Shown: positions 15,782 through 21,484 of the stretch, one piece after another | How the letters are laid out: the number at the start of each line of letters is the position of its first letter | Position numbering within the stretch: position 1 is the first letter of the stretch | DNA from: a virus | Virus record (IMG/VR): IMGVR_UViG_3300027797_000086 | Coordinates: 1 to 31,732 of that record | DNA length: 31,732 bases | Direction: 5' to 3' (one strand) | The notes under the pieces: model-generated | Told to the model about the DNA's origin: nothing | Databases searched by the model: none | The model's input: the letters and a program-made list of their open reading frames with translations, nothing else | Made by a program: the position numbers and the translations under genes

Positions 15782-15967
15782 ATGAAGATGCCTAAGAATT
15801 GGAATAAACTTAATTTAAGCGAACAGGAAAGCTGGTTAGTAAAGAAGTATCAAGAGATGATTAACGAAGTAGAATCAGTATCTAAGATGTTAGCCAAGAT
15901 AAGAGGTGGCAATAGAATAGTAGTAAAGGAGATTGAAAGACCAGATGAAGCCTTGCTGAAAGCGTGA
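15782..15967 (+). CDS. Small helical protein of unknown function (61 aa)
   Basis: The protein is charged and helical (L-S-E-Q-E-S-W-L-V-K-K-Y-Q-E-M-I-N-E near residues 12-29) without membrane segments. An ATG two codons further on is an alternative start. The stop overlaps the GTG of the next gene by four bases, so the two are coupled. No family is recognised. Confidence 0.6.
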   Translation: MKMPKNWNKLNLSEQESWLVKKYQEMINEVESVSKMLAKIRGGNRIVVKEIERPDEALLKA

Positions 15968-16233
15968 GAATCAAAATAATATATCGTAAACTTGGTAAGG
16001 AACAGGCTTACGGCATATCCTCTAGTGATGGCGTAATAGAGATTGATGAAAGGCTAAAAGGAAAGAAGATGATGGAGATATTGATTCACGAGATATTACA
16101 TTTACTAAACCCAAAGGATGATGAAAAAACCATAATTCGCAAAAGTGTAACTTTGACTAAAGTCTTGTGGAATGAAGGGTACAGGAAAATAGATGATACT
16201 ATTGACTTGCCTTTACAAGATGGGTCAATTTAG
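15964..16233 (+). CDS. Mini zinc metallopeptidase (HExxH)
   Basis: An 89-residue protein starting with GTG. It carries I-L-I-H-E-I-L-H-L-L (HExxH near residues 42-46) in a predicted helix after a beta-strand region (I-I-Y-R-K-L-G, V-I-E-I-D-E), as in minimal gluzincin or SprT-like peptidases found in phages. A third metal ligand is not certain; the acidic D-D-E after P-K is a candidate. The substrate is unknown. It is the last gene before the late terminator. Confidence 0.65.
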   Translation: MRIKIIYRKLGKEQAYGISSSDGVIEIDERLKGKKMMEILIHEILHLLNPKDDEKTIIRKSVTLTKVLWNEGYRKIDDTIDLPLQDGSI

Positions 16234-16257
16234 GTTGTTTTTTCTTGTTCATAGGTT

Positions 16258-16287
16258 CTCCTCAGTGTAAAAAGCTGGGGAGTTTTT
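16258..16287 (+). terminator. Intrinsic terminator of the late operon
   Basis: CTCCTCAG (16258-16265) pairs with CTGGGGAG (16275-16282) with one G-T wobble and a 9-base loop, followed by five T. It lies 25 bases after the metallopeptidase stop and would end the transcript of the structural and lysis genes. Confidence 0.8.
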
Positions 16288-16289
16288 AT

Positions 16290-16297
16290 TATATTTG
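16290..16297 (+). promoter_or_regulatory. -7-like element (TATATTTG) between two terminators
   Basis: The octamer fits TAnnTTTG and lies directly after the first terminator and 25 bases before the second hairpin. No -33 box is seen. If active, it would give only a short RNA (about 16303-16355). Confidence 0.3.
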
Positions 16298-16322
16298 TAT
16301 TCAGATATACTAATGGTTTAAC

Positions 16323-16355
16323 GGAGGTTCGTTTTTACGATGCCTCCCTTTTTTT
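16323..16355 (+). terminator. Second intrinsic terminator
   Basis: GGAGG (16323-16327) pairs with CCTCC (16343-16347). Inside it TCGT pairs with ACGA around a TTTT loop, with a small internal loop between the two stems. Seven T follow (16349-16355). It is a strong terminator in tandem with the one at 16258. Confidence 0.8.
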
Positions 16356-16379
16356 GCTCTTATGTTATAATATCCCTTA

Positions 16380-16411
16380 AAAGTAACATAACAATACCCA
16401 TATGTTACTTT
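16380..16411. repeat. Perfect 11-bp inverted repeat (GTAAC/GTTAC arms)
   Basis: AAAGTAACATA at 16380-16390 and TATGTTACTTT at 16401-16411 are exact reverse complements with ten bases between. Centre-to-centre spacing is about two helical turns, which fits a dimeric protein binding site on one DNA face. Confidence 0.7.
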
Positions 16412-16479
16412 AATGACACATTATCGTATGAATAAGTGTATCAATCATACAATTATATGCAGGAAATTATAATTTGGGT

Positions 16480-16494
16480 ATCACAATTTGTGAT
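16480..16494. promoter_or_regulatory. Palindromic operator candidate ATCACAA-T-TTGTGAT
   Basis: A perfect 7-bp inverted repeat around one central base. Two bases further lies TTCACG-AATC-CGTGAA (16496-16511), and the arms GTTCAC (16495-16500) and GTGAAC (16524-16529) are also inverted. GTAGTT-T-AACTAC (16536-16548) and AACAAA-T-TTTGTT (16557-16569) follow. Such a row of short dyads is typical for repressor or replication-protein binding. Confidence 0.5.
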
Positions 16495-16723
16495 GTTCAC
16501 GAATCCGTGAAAGGTTTAAAAATGTGAACACTTGCGTAGTTTAACTACCAACAATTAACAAATTTTGTTACAAGTCTATATAAATCAGTAACATATATAC
16601 CCTAATTCTGTTACAATATTTTACATATTGTACCTAAAACATTGTACAATGTTCCCAATTTGGTTACAAAAGTTCGCTAATAGTAAACTTATCAATCATA
16701 AAAGTTACCCAATAAAGCAACTT

Positions 16724-16752
16724 TGAGCCGTATTTGACCGATAATCGGCTCA
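16724..16752. repeat. Inverted repeat TGAGCCG/CGGCTCA
   Basis: A 7-bp stem (16724-16730 with 16746-16752) encloses a 15-base loop. Inside it, CCGAT-A-ATCGG (16738-16748) is an alternative palindrome that excludes the outer stem. No T-run follows, so it is not a normal terminator. It may be a protein site or a cruciform. Confidence 0.45.
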
Positions 16753-16836
16753 TTTATGACTGATATATACCTAACTGCTTGATTATCAAAGAATAGACTA
16801 ATTAACATAACTTTAACTAAAATAATTTAAATAATT

Positions 16837-16869
16837 TTTGGTTAGTATTGTAATCTTATGTTATCTTTG
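16837..16869 (+). promoter_or_regulatory. Main early promoter (TTTG, 21 bp, TATCTTTG)
   Basis: TTTG at 16837-16840 and TATCTTTG at 16862-16869 stand 21 bases apart, the Bacteroidota sigma-factor pattern (-33 TTTG, -7 TAnnTTTG). It is the only place in the window where I find both boxes well spaced. Transcription would start near 16874 and give a leader of about 40 bases before the ATG at 16913. Confidence 0.7.
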
Positions 16870-16912
16870 TTAAAACAAACAGAGAGGCACTCTTAAAACT
16901 GCACCATTAGTT

Positions 16913-17200
16913 ATGAAAAATCAAAAATTTGAAACAATCAAAAGTTTTATTGAAAAAGAAGTTAGTAGCACAAACTTGATGTTAGCTTGTAGAATTGCAT
17001 TAAAATTAATGCCTTATTCAGATGCTTTAGTTCAAATGATAGAAACTAAAAATATAGATAATGAATATAAACAAACCTTTAATAAGATTATTGTTGAAAC
17101 AATTTGCCACGATTATAATGGCTTAATGTCAAACGATGAAGATTTTTTACCTAGATTAAAAGCAAATATAAAATTATCTGATTTAGTATTTAGTAATTAA
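16913..17200 (+). CDS. First early gene, unknown function (95 aa)
   Basis: A helical protein (F-E-T-I-K-S-F-I-E-K-E-V, then L-A-C-R-I-A-L-K-L-M-P-Y) without membrane segment or clear motif. As the first gene behind the early promoter it is a candidate for host takeover or regulation, but this rests on position only. The leader is A-rich with no Shine-Dalgarno sequence. Confidence 0.7.
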   Translation: MKNQKFETIKSFIEKEVSSTNLMLACRIALKLMPYSDALVQMIETKNIDNEYKQTFNKIIVETICHDYNGLMSNDEDFLPRLKANIKLSDLVFSN

Positions 17201-17250
17201 CCCTCAAAGGTAGGGATGCGACTACTCAACGCATATTTTAAATAACCATT

Positions 17251-17430
17251 ATGAAAACACTATTAAGCCTTAACACAAATTTCTATCCCTACAATGGGAA
17301 CTTTATCCCTCAAGCTGGGGACAATATTTTCTTAGACTATTCAATAGAAGATACTAAGTTCTTCGTAGTCAAGTTTAGGACTATTGACCTAGCAAACAAT
17401 CAAATTATTATCTCAATTGAAAAAATCTAA
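17251..17430 (+). CDS. Small protein of unknown function (59 aa)
   Basis: The frame runs from ATG 17251 to TAA 17428-17430. The protein is beta-rich (N-F-Y-P-Y-N-G-N-F-I-P and F-F-V-V-K-F-R-T-I), with no known domain. The 50-base gap before it holds two small inverted repeats, CCCT/AGGG (17201-17204 with 17212-17215) and ATGCG/CGCAT (17216-17220 with 17230-17234). It belongs to a chain of short early genes. Confidence 0.6.
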   Translation: MKTLLSLNTNFYPYNGNFIPQAGDNIFLDYSIEDTKFFVVKFRTIDLANNQIIISIEKI

Positions 17431-17433
17431 ATT

Positions 17434-17520
17434 ATGACAGACCAACAAAACAAGAATTTTCAGGCAATCGTTATTTTAATCTTTGTCTTTATTGTAACAG
17501 GAATCTTACAAAACATTTAA
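17434..17520 (+). CDS. Single-pass membrane micro-protein (28 aa)
   Basis: The frame runs from ATG 17434 to TAA 17518-17520. A polar head (M-T-D-Q-Q-N-K-N-F-Q) is followed by a hydrophobic helix (A-I-V-I-L-I-F-V-F-I-V-T-G-I-L). Gaps of three and four bases to its neighbours support translation within the early array. Function is unknown. Confidence 0.5.
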   Translation: MTDQQNKNFQAIVILIFVFIVTGILQNI

Positions 17521-17524
17521 CCTT

Positions 17525-17671
17525 ATGAAAGTAGAAAAAAAAGAAGTAGTCTGCATCAGGCTACCAGAATCAATCAAGAAAAAAGTAGATGCCGAAGCTA
17601 AAAAAATGTACTTAGCACCAAGCAAATTAGTATCAATTATCGTACAAAAATATTACGAATCTAAAAACTAA
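17525..17671 (+). CDS. Ribbon-helix-helix-like DNA-binding protein (48 aa)
   Basis: The frame runs from ATG 17525 to TAA 17669-17671. The strand V-V-C-I-R-L-P-E-S-I is followed by two helices (K-K-K-V-D-A-E-A-K-K-M and S-K-L-V-S-I-I-V-Q-K-Y-Y), the layout of Arc/CopG-type RHH regulators. As a small early regulator it may bind the palindromes at 16380-16750 (inference). Confidence 0.6.
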   Translation: MKVEKKEVVCIRLPESIKKKVDAEAKKMYLAPSKLVSIIVQKYYESKN

Positions 17672-17674
17672 ACT

Positions 17675-17980
17675 ATGCAACCATTAATCTATCAAGGAAA
17701 ACAACTTAAACTACACCAAAGAGCAACTTGCCTCTTGGAACTATTAAAGAAGGCACAATCAAGGCAATCTAGCATTGAAACCGACCTAATCAAATGGAGA
17801 GGAGCAACTTGGGATAATCCTATCAAACTAATGAATAAGTACGAAGATGACTACCTTATTAAGATTGCTAGAATGAACCAAATACAAAAGAGAATCTTAA
17901 AGTCTTATCACTTCCTGATACTGGACCTTTACGAGATTACCGAAGATTTTATGCTACCTATTAACCTTTTACATTTTTAA
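17675..17980 (+). CDS. Early protein of unknown function (101 aa)
   Basis: A helical, charged protein with A-T-C-L-L-E-L-L-K-K-A-Q-S-R-Q near residues 17-31 and a C-terminal hydrophobic helix end (F-L-I-L-D-L-Y-E-I). It begins three bases after the RHH gene and ends one base before the next ATG. No family is recognised. Confidence 0.65.
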   Translation: MQPLIYQGKQLKLHQRATCLLELLKKAQSRQSSIETDLIKWRGATWDNPIKLMNKYEDDYLIKIARMNQIQKRILKSYHFLILDLYEITEDFMLPINLLHF

Positions 17981-17981
17981 T

Positions 17982-18161
17982 ATGACATACATAGACAATA
18001 GCAAGTTCCAATTGCAAAGAGAAATATACATTTTAGAGGTAGAGAATGAGATGTTAAGAAACCAAATTATAAAACTTAAAATAGAAAAGAATGAACTACT
18101 GGTCAATACCAAGTCAAAAGGAGAGCAGACTGACAACGAAGGAGATGATAAGGTATTCTGA
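17982..18161 (+). CDS. Small coiled-coil protein (59 aa)
   Basis: The frame runs from ATG 17982 to TGA 18159-18161. Residues about 9-43 form heptads (L-Q-R-E-I-Y-I-L-E-V-E-N-E-M-L-R-N-Q-I), a leucine-zipper type helix, with an acidic tail. Its end overlaps the next gene. It may dimerise or bind a replication partner; function is unknown. Confidence 0.55.
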   Translation: MTYIDNSKFQLQREIYILEVENEMLRNQIIKLKIEKNELLVNTKSKGEQTDNEGDDKVF

Positions 18162-18432
18162 AACAATTATAGATAAGATTGCAGAATATTATAAAATACT
18201 TCCTAAGGACATCAAAGGCAAAAGCCGTAAAAGGCATTTTGTTAAGGCTAGATTTATAGCAATGTATTGTATAAAAAATAACACAACTTTAACATTAAAG
18301 GCAATTGCAGATATGGTAGGCAGAGACCACACTACAATTATCCACTCTTTAAAGACTATACAAAACACTTTAGACTTGCATTACGATACGGATTTAAAGG
18401 ATGAATTAAACGAAATAAAAAGATTAATATAA
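18145..18432 (+). CDS. Stand-alone DnaA domain IV-like DNA-binding protein
   Basis: The core K-A-R-F-I-A-M-Y-C-I-K followed by L-K-A-I-A-D-M-V-G-R-D-H-T-T-I-I-H-S matches the C-terminal DnaA domain (Bac_DnaA_C) with its signature helix G-R-D-H-T-T, which contacts DnaA boxes. The AAA+ ATPase domain is absent. I chose ATG 18145 (95 residues, 17-base overlap); ATG 18091 gives 113 residues but a 71-base overlap with the preceding gene. It probably binds an origin, perhaps the region at 16356-16861, or acts as decoy for host DnaA (inference). Confidence 0.8.
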   Translation: MIRYSETIIDKIAEYYKILPKDIKGKSRKRHFVKARFIAMYCIKNNTTLTLKAIADMVGRDHTTIIHSLKTIQNTLDLHYDTDLKDELNEIKRLI

Positions 18433-18491
18433 ATTTTTGTTATTCACAAAATAGTCTTATTTTTAATTATTATTTACCAAAAAACCATAGT

Positions 18492-19046
18492 ATGATTAAC
18501 TTACAAACAAACTCACTTATCAACATTTACAAGGCTTTATCTGCTTTTCAGCAAGACTGCCCTGTAATACACAAGGGAACAACTGGACATAACTACACCT
18601 ATGCCGACTTCCCTACAATTCTTGAAGTAATCAATCCGATACTCAAGAAGCACAATCTAGGATTTACCCAGCTTCTTATTGAGGATGGATTAAAGACAAT
18701 TATCTTTCACACTATTAGTGGCGAGGCAATTGAATCTAATGCAACAATCCCACAAATTACTCTTAGGGGTATGAACGAGTATCAATCATTCGGAAGTGGC
18801 ATTACTTATTACAGGAGATATGCTTTAAGTGCTGCTCTTGGGTTGGTAACTGATAAAGATACCGATGCCTCTGGAGAGAAAGCTGCATCCGTATTTATTA
18901 AGAAACACAAGTCAATACTTGATTTAACATTAGCTATTGATATGTGCGAAAACTTAAACGAGTTATCTAAACTGCATTCTTTGAATAAAGATTTAATGAA
19001 TGAGGGAATTACTGCATTATTCACAAGTAAAAAATCTAAATTATGA
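18492..19046 (+). CDS. erf: ERF-family single-strand annealing protein
   Basis: A 184-residue protein of the ERF superfamily. It shows Y-T-Y-A-D-F-P-T-I-L-E-V-I-N-P-I-L (residues about 36-52), the strand L-G-F-T-Q-L, and G-S-G-I-T-Y-Y-R-R-Y-A-L-S-A-A-L-G-L (about 102-119), the family hallmark, then D-K-D-T-D-A. ERF proteins anneal complementary single strands in phage recombination, often to make circles or concatemers. No exonuclease gene is seen next to it. It is followed by small genes and an SSB-tip protein, a typical recombination module. Confidence 0.85.
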   Translation: MINLQTNSLINIYKALSAFQQDCPVIHKGTTGHNYTYADFPTILEVINPILKKHNLGFTQLLIEDGLKTIIFHTISGEAIESNATIPQITLRGMNEYQSFGSGITYYRRYALSAALGLVTDKDTDASGEKAASVFIKKHKSILDLTLAIDMCENLNELSKLHSLNKDLMNEGITALFTSKKSKL

Positions 19047-19273
19047 TTGACCAAAAACTAATAAAACTAAGAGACTTAGTTTCTTATTGGGAATGGAAAC
19101 ATAGTGCTTGTCATAAGTTTTGGATAAATGAAACCTATCAGGAACTTAAAAAGGCAAGACAAAACCTAAAGGAATATAAGTCTAAACATTACCCATCAAC
19201 CCCATTATTAACCCAGCCTAAGCCATTCTTACGAATGAATGATTGGACTGAACAATACGAAAACTATGAATGA
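19043..19273 (+). CDS. Small basic protein of unknown function (76 aa)
   Basis: It starts within the ERF stop (four-base overlap). The protein is helical and aromatic (S-Y-W-E-W-K-H-S-A-C-H-K-F-W, about residues 14-27), then has a lysine-rich helix and a proline-rich C-terminus. No family is recognised. Confidence 0.6.
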   Translation: MIDQKLIKLRDLVSYWEWKHSACHKFWINETYQELKKARQNLKEYKSKHYPSTPLLTQPKPFLRMNDWTEQYENYE

Positions 19274-19445
19274 ATTTCCTAGCATTGACTTAATGATAGG
19301 TCAATTAAATAAATCAATAAAGGATATTGAAGCTACATCTATGTCAAGCGAAAACTATGTACTAAGAACATTGAACGCAGCTTTAAGATTAGCTTTAGAT
19401 ATTAAGAATGAGGAAATGAATTATTTTATAACTAAAAACAATTAA
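19266..19445 (+). CDS. Small early protein of unknown function (59 aa)
   Basis: I chose ATG 19266 (M-N-E-F-P-S-I-D-L-M), which overlaps the previous gene by eight bases; the ATG at 19239 would overlap by 35 bases and its first residues look like chance. The protein is helical (L-R-T-L-N-A-A-L-R-L-A-L-D-I), soluble, and not recognised. Confidence 0.55.
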   Translation: MNEFPSIDLMIGQLNKSIKDIEATSMSSENYVLRTLNAALRLALDIKNEEMNYFITKNN

Positions 19446-19446
19446 T

Positions 19447-19638
19447 ATGGCTATAAGTACTTGCTGCGGAGCAGAAACCGATATGGATGAAATAGGGATT
19501 TGTCCTGAATGTATGGAACATTGCGACTGGGAAGATGAGGAAGAAGATGAAGAAGAAATCGCAAAGGACCAGAAAGAACAAAACGAAATAGATGAAATAA
19601 TGCTAAGAGAAGCAGAAGAAAAATTACATAACCAATAA
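19447..19638 (+). CDS. Small zinc-ribbon-like acidic protein (63 aa)
   Basis: Cysteines in C-C-G-A-E (residues 6-10) and C-P-E-C (19-22), plus a further cysteine near 26, suggest a small metal-binding knuckle. A strongly acidic helix follows (E-D-E-E-E-D-E-E-E). It lies one base after its neighbour in the recombination module. It may act as an adaptor or DNA mimic, but there is no direct evidence. Confidence 0.55.
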   Translation: MAISTCCGAETDMDEIGICPECMEHCDWEDEEEDEEEIAKDQKEQNEIDEIMLREAEEKLHNQ

Positions 19639-19648
19639 ATAAAACAAA

Positions 19649-19885
19649 ATGGAAAAAGCAGAAAAAATCGGTGCTTGGACAAACAAGACCAAAACAGGTA
19701 AACAAGTAATTAATTTTACTATTGATGGCAAAAAGTATGATATGTATGTAAACGATTTTAAGAAGGAGGAAAAGCATCCTGATTATCAAATCGTAGAAAA
19801 TACCTACAAACCTAAAGCCGAAACTAAAATGGAGTATGCATCTCCAGTAAACCAACAAGAAAGCGAAGATGACCTTCCTTTTTAG
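19649..19885 (+). CDS. Small protein with SSB-like acidic C-terminal tip
   Basis: A 78-residue protein, beta-rich in residues 6-48 (G-K-Q-V-I-N-F-T-I-D-G-K-K-Y), with K-H-P-D-Y-Q-I that recalls DUF736-like proteins, then a disordered linker and the end E-D-D-L-P-F. Bacterial SSB proteins end D-D-D-I-P-F and use this tip to recruit replication and repair enzymes. The body is too short for a normal SSB OB domain. It lies between ERF and the replication gene, so ssDNA handling or recruitment of host SSB partners is a reasonable inference. Confidence 0.65.
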   Translation: MEKAEKIGAWTNKTKTGKQVINFTIDGKKYDMYVNDFKKEEKHPDYQIVENTYKPKAETKMEYASPVNQQESEDDLPF

Positions 19886-19917
19886 CCGTATTTAATAACT
19901 ATCTAAAAACAAAAACT

Positions 19918-20112
19918 ATGAGCCAAAACAAACAAATTGCAGACTACCTAAACAAAGGTAAAAAGCTAACTACATTAGATGCCTTAAGTAAATTTGGATG
20001 CTTTAGATTAGCATCACGAATAAACGATTTAAGGAATGATGGAATGAATATAAAAACAAAGATTATCAAGCTAGAGAATAAGAAGCAAATAGCCCAATAT
20101 TCATTAAAATAG
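19918..20112 (+). CDS. Small helix-turn-helix protein (HTH_39-like)
   Basis: A 64-residue protein with L-T-T-L-D-A-L-S-K-F-G-C-F-R-L-A-S-R-I followed by N-D-L-R-N-D-G-M-N-I (residues 17-45). This matches the small HTH family of phages in which the second helix contains F-R-L-A-x-R-I. A C-terminal wing (Q-I-A-Q-Y-S-L-K) follows. It probably binds DNA as a regulator. The structured leader RNA starts right after it. Confidence 0.7.
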   Translation: MSQNKQIADYLNKGKKLTTLDALSKFGCFRLASRINDLRNDGMNIKTKIIKLENKKQIAQYSLK

Positions 20113-20114
20113 TT

Positions 20115-20122
20115 TATATTTG
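20115..20122 (+). promoter_or_regulatory. -7-like element (TATATTTG) before leader RNA
   Basis: TATATTTG lies directly after the HTH gene. Transcription would start near 20127, exactly where the structured segment begins. No convincing -33 box is seen, so the promoter is tentative. Confidence 0.4.
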
Positions 20123-20126
20123 CAAC

Positions 20127-20210
20127 AGGATGTAGGATATCCATTTTAAAACTTATTGGCTCAAAGCTGAAACCCTAATCCTACTGGGGTGGAAGCCGAG
20201 AGCCTTTTTT
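20127..20210 (+). ncRNA. Structured leader RNA with terminator-like hairpin and possible pseudoknot
   Basis: A three-tier hairpin is visible: GGCTC (20158-20162) with GAGCC (20200-20204), GCT (20166-20168) with AGC (20194-20196), and ACCC (20172-20175) with GGGT (20187-20190). Symmetric 3x3 internal loops, AAA/CGA and GAA/GGA, separate the tiers. The 11-base loop contains ATCCTAC (20178-20184), the exact complement of GTAGGAT (20132-20138) upstream, which allows a 7-bp pseudoknot. Six T follow the outer stem, and the ATG of the replication gene is five bases further on. The layout suggests a transcription attenuator or riboregulator. I do not recognise a known class. Confidence 0.55.
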
Positions 20211-20214
20211 ATTT

Positions 20215-20865
20215 ATGAGTAAAGACCCAGCAGTATTGTTTTACACTTCTGATTTTTTAAGTGGAACATTTACTATGACTAACGAACAGGTTGGCAAATA
20301 CATTAGATTATTATGCCTCCAGCATCAAAAAGGAAGATTAACTGAAAAGGATATGCTAAGCATATGCTCTGCATATGATTCCGAGATTTGGGATAAATTT
20401 AAGATTATAGATGGATTCTACCTTAACGAAAAGATGTCAAACGAGACAATTCGTAGGCAAAAGTTTACAGAAAGTAGGAGAAACAACGCTTTAACCCCTA
20501 AAAGCGAAAGCACTAGCAAAGCATATGCTAAGCATATGGAAACTGAAACTGAAACTAGAACTGTAACTATAAATAAAACTAAAATACTAGATGAGCAGTT
20601 TGAGGAATTTTGGGATTTATACGATTATAAGAAATCTAGGGATAAAGCAGAAAAGGCTTGGAAAACTTTAAATCAAGAGGAAAAGGCTTTAGCTTTACAA
20701 CACGCACCAGTATATGCTAAATCAACTCCTGATAAACAATTCCGTAAACATCCTACAACCTATCTAAACAGTAAATCTTTTAACGATGAAATTATTGAAC
20801 GAACTATTAGTACAAAACTTAGCTACGCAGAACTTGAATGGGAACGACTTAAAAATCTTGGATAA
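20215..20865 (+). CDS. Replisome organiser-like replication protein
   Basis: A 216-residue protein. Residues 1-85 (A-V-L-F-Y-T-S-D-F-L-S-G-T and V-G-K-Y-I-R-L-L-C-L-Q-H) resemble the DUF1376/phage replisome-organiser N-terminal winged helix. A polar linker follows (about 90-125). The C-terminal part (F-W-D-L-Y-D-Y-K-K-S-R-D-K-A, then F-R-K-H-P-T-T-Y-L-N-S) is the motif common at the end of phage replication initiators. It probably binds the origin and brings in helicase loader or primase. The structured leader just upstream may control its level. Confidence 0.75.
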   Translation: MSKDPAVLFYTSDFLSGTFTMTNEQVGKYIRLLCLQHQKGRLTEKDMLSICSAYDSEIWDKFKIIDGFYLNEKMSNETIRRQKFTESRRNNALTPKSESTSKAYAKHMETETETRTVTINKTKILDEQFEEFWDLYDYKKSRDKAEKAWKTLNQEEKALALQHAPVYAKSTPDKQFRKHPTTYLNSKSFNDEIIERTISTKLSYAELEWERLKNLG

Positions 20866-21484
20866 GGATGAACTAAAGGTTTATAAGGCTATGGAATCTA
20901 TGCACATTGGTAAATGCTCAAGGATAGAGGTAACCGAGCATCTAAAGACTTGTATTGCTTTGAGTGGGATGCAAGTACCAACAAATCAAATATTTAATCT
21001 ATGCGTTTCGTTTACAATAGAATCTTACGGACAATACAAACTAAAAGAACTAGGAGTAGCTTTTAAGATGTTTGCAGAGGATAAATTCACTATTGGTAAT
21101 CATATAAACTTTTCTCCTAAGTTAATTGGGGAGGTAATGAATGCATATAAAAAGATAGCAGTACAAGTAAGAAACAAAACAATTGAAGAACCTAAACAAA
21201 TAGTTATGCAAGTAGATGAAGAACAAGTAATGAGAGAGGAAGCCGAGTATTGGAAAACATCTAAGAAAGACTGGAGATTCCTAAATTACCAATGCTTTGA
21301 TTATTTATGGAAAAGAAAACTACTAAAGATAAGCCCTGATAAAGCTGAGTACATAAAATCTAAAGTAAAAGCCTATCATTTAGCACAGGCTAAGAAACCA
21401 GAGGATATGATGGTAGATGAGGAAACTATGAGGCAACAATGCAAAAAATATTCCCTTAAACTTTATTACGACAACGAACTATGA
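20858..21484 (+). CDS. Early protein of unknown function, possible replication partner
   Basis: Soluble, mostly helical, with W-K-T-S-K-K-D-W-R-F-L-N-Y-Q-C-F near its centre and a C-terminal helix (A-E-Y-I-K-S-K-V-K-A-Y-H-L-A). I place the start at TTG 20858 (208 residues, eight-base overlap). ATG 20891 gives a shorter and ATG 20786 a longer protein that overlaps the preceding gene by 80 bases. It follows a replisome-organiser-like gene, where helicase loaders often lie, but I see no Walker motif, so it is not an AAA+ loader. Confidence 0.6.
   Translation: MDKDELKVYKAMESMHIGKCSRIEVTEHLKTCIALSGMQVPTNQIFNLCVSFTIESYGQYKLKELGVAFKMFAEDKFTIGNHINFSPKLIGEVMNAYKKIAVQVRNKTIEEPKQIVMQVDEEQVMREEAEYWKTSKKDWRFLNYQCFDYLWKRKLLKISPDKAEYIKSKVKAYHLAQAKKPEDMMVDEETMRQQCKKYSLKLYYDNEL

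Larger units (their letters stand above)
16356..16861. other. Non-coding control region, possible origin
   Basis: About 500 bases without a supported open frame on either strand. They hold seven GTTAC/GTAAC pentamers (16383, 16404, 16567, 16588, 16610, 16663, 16704), several perfect palindromes, a direct repeat of TATCAATCATA (16439-16449 and 16690-16700) and of ATTGTAC (16627 and 16641), and four TTATC motifs. The region separates late from early genes and ends in a strong promoter. Operators plus a replication origin is the likely content (inference). Confidence 0.6.

Noticed and set aside
16724-16752. Terminator at the TGAGCCG/CGGCTCA hairpin
   Set aside because: No T-run follows on either strand and the loop is long; an alternative inner palindrome competes.
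16234-16912. Possible tRNA or small integrase/attachment site in the large gap
   Set aside because: No cloverleaf-like arrangement with T-arm sequence and no integrase gene is present. The repeats are better explained as regulatory or origin sites.
19451-19858. Minus-strand 135-codon open frame, phenylalanine- and leucine-rich
   Set aside because: It is the complement of the acidic zinc-ribbon and SSB-tip genes; the reverse of GAA/GAT-rich codons naturally gives TTC/ATC-rich frames.
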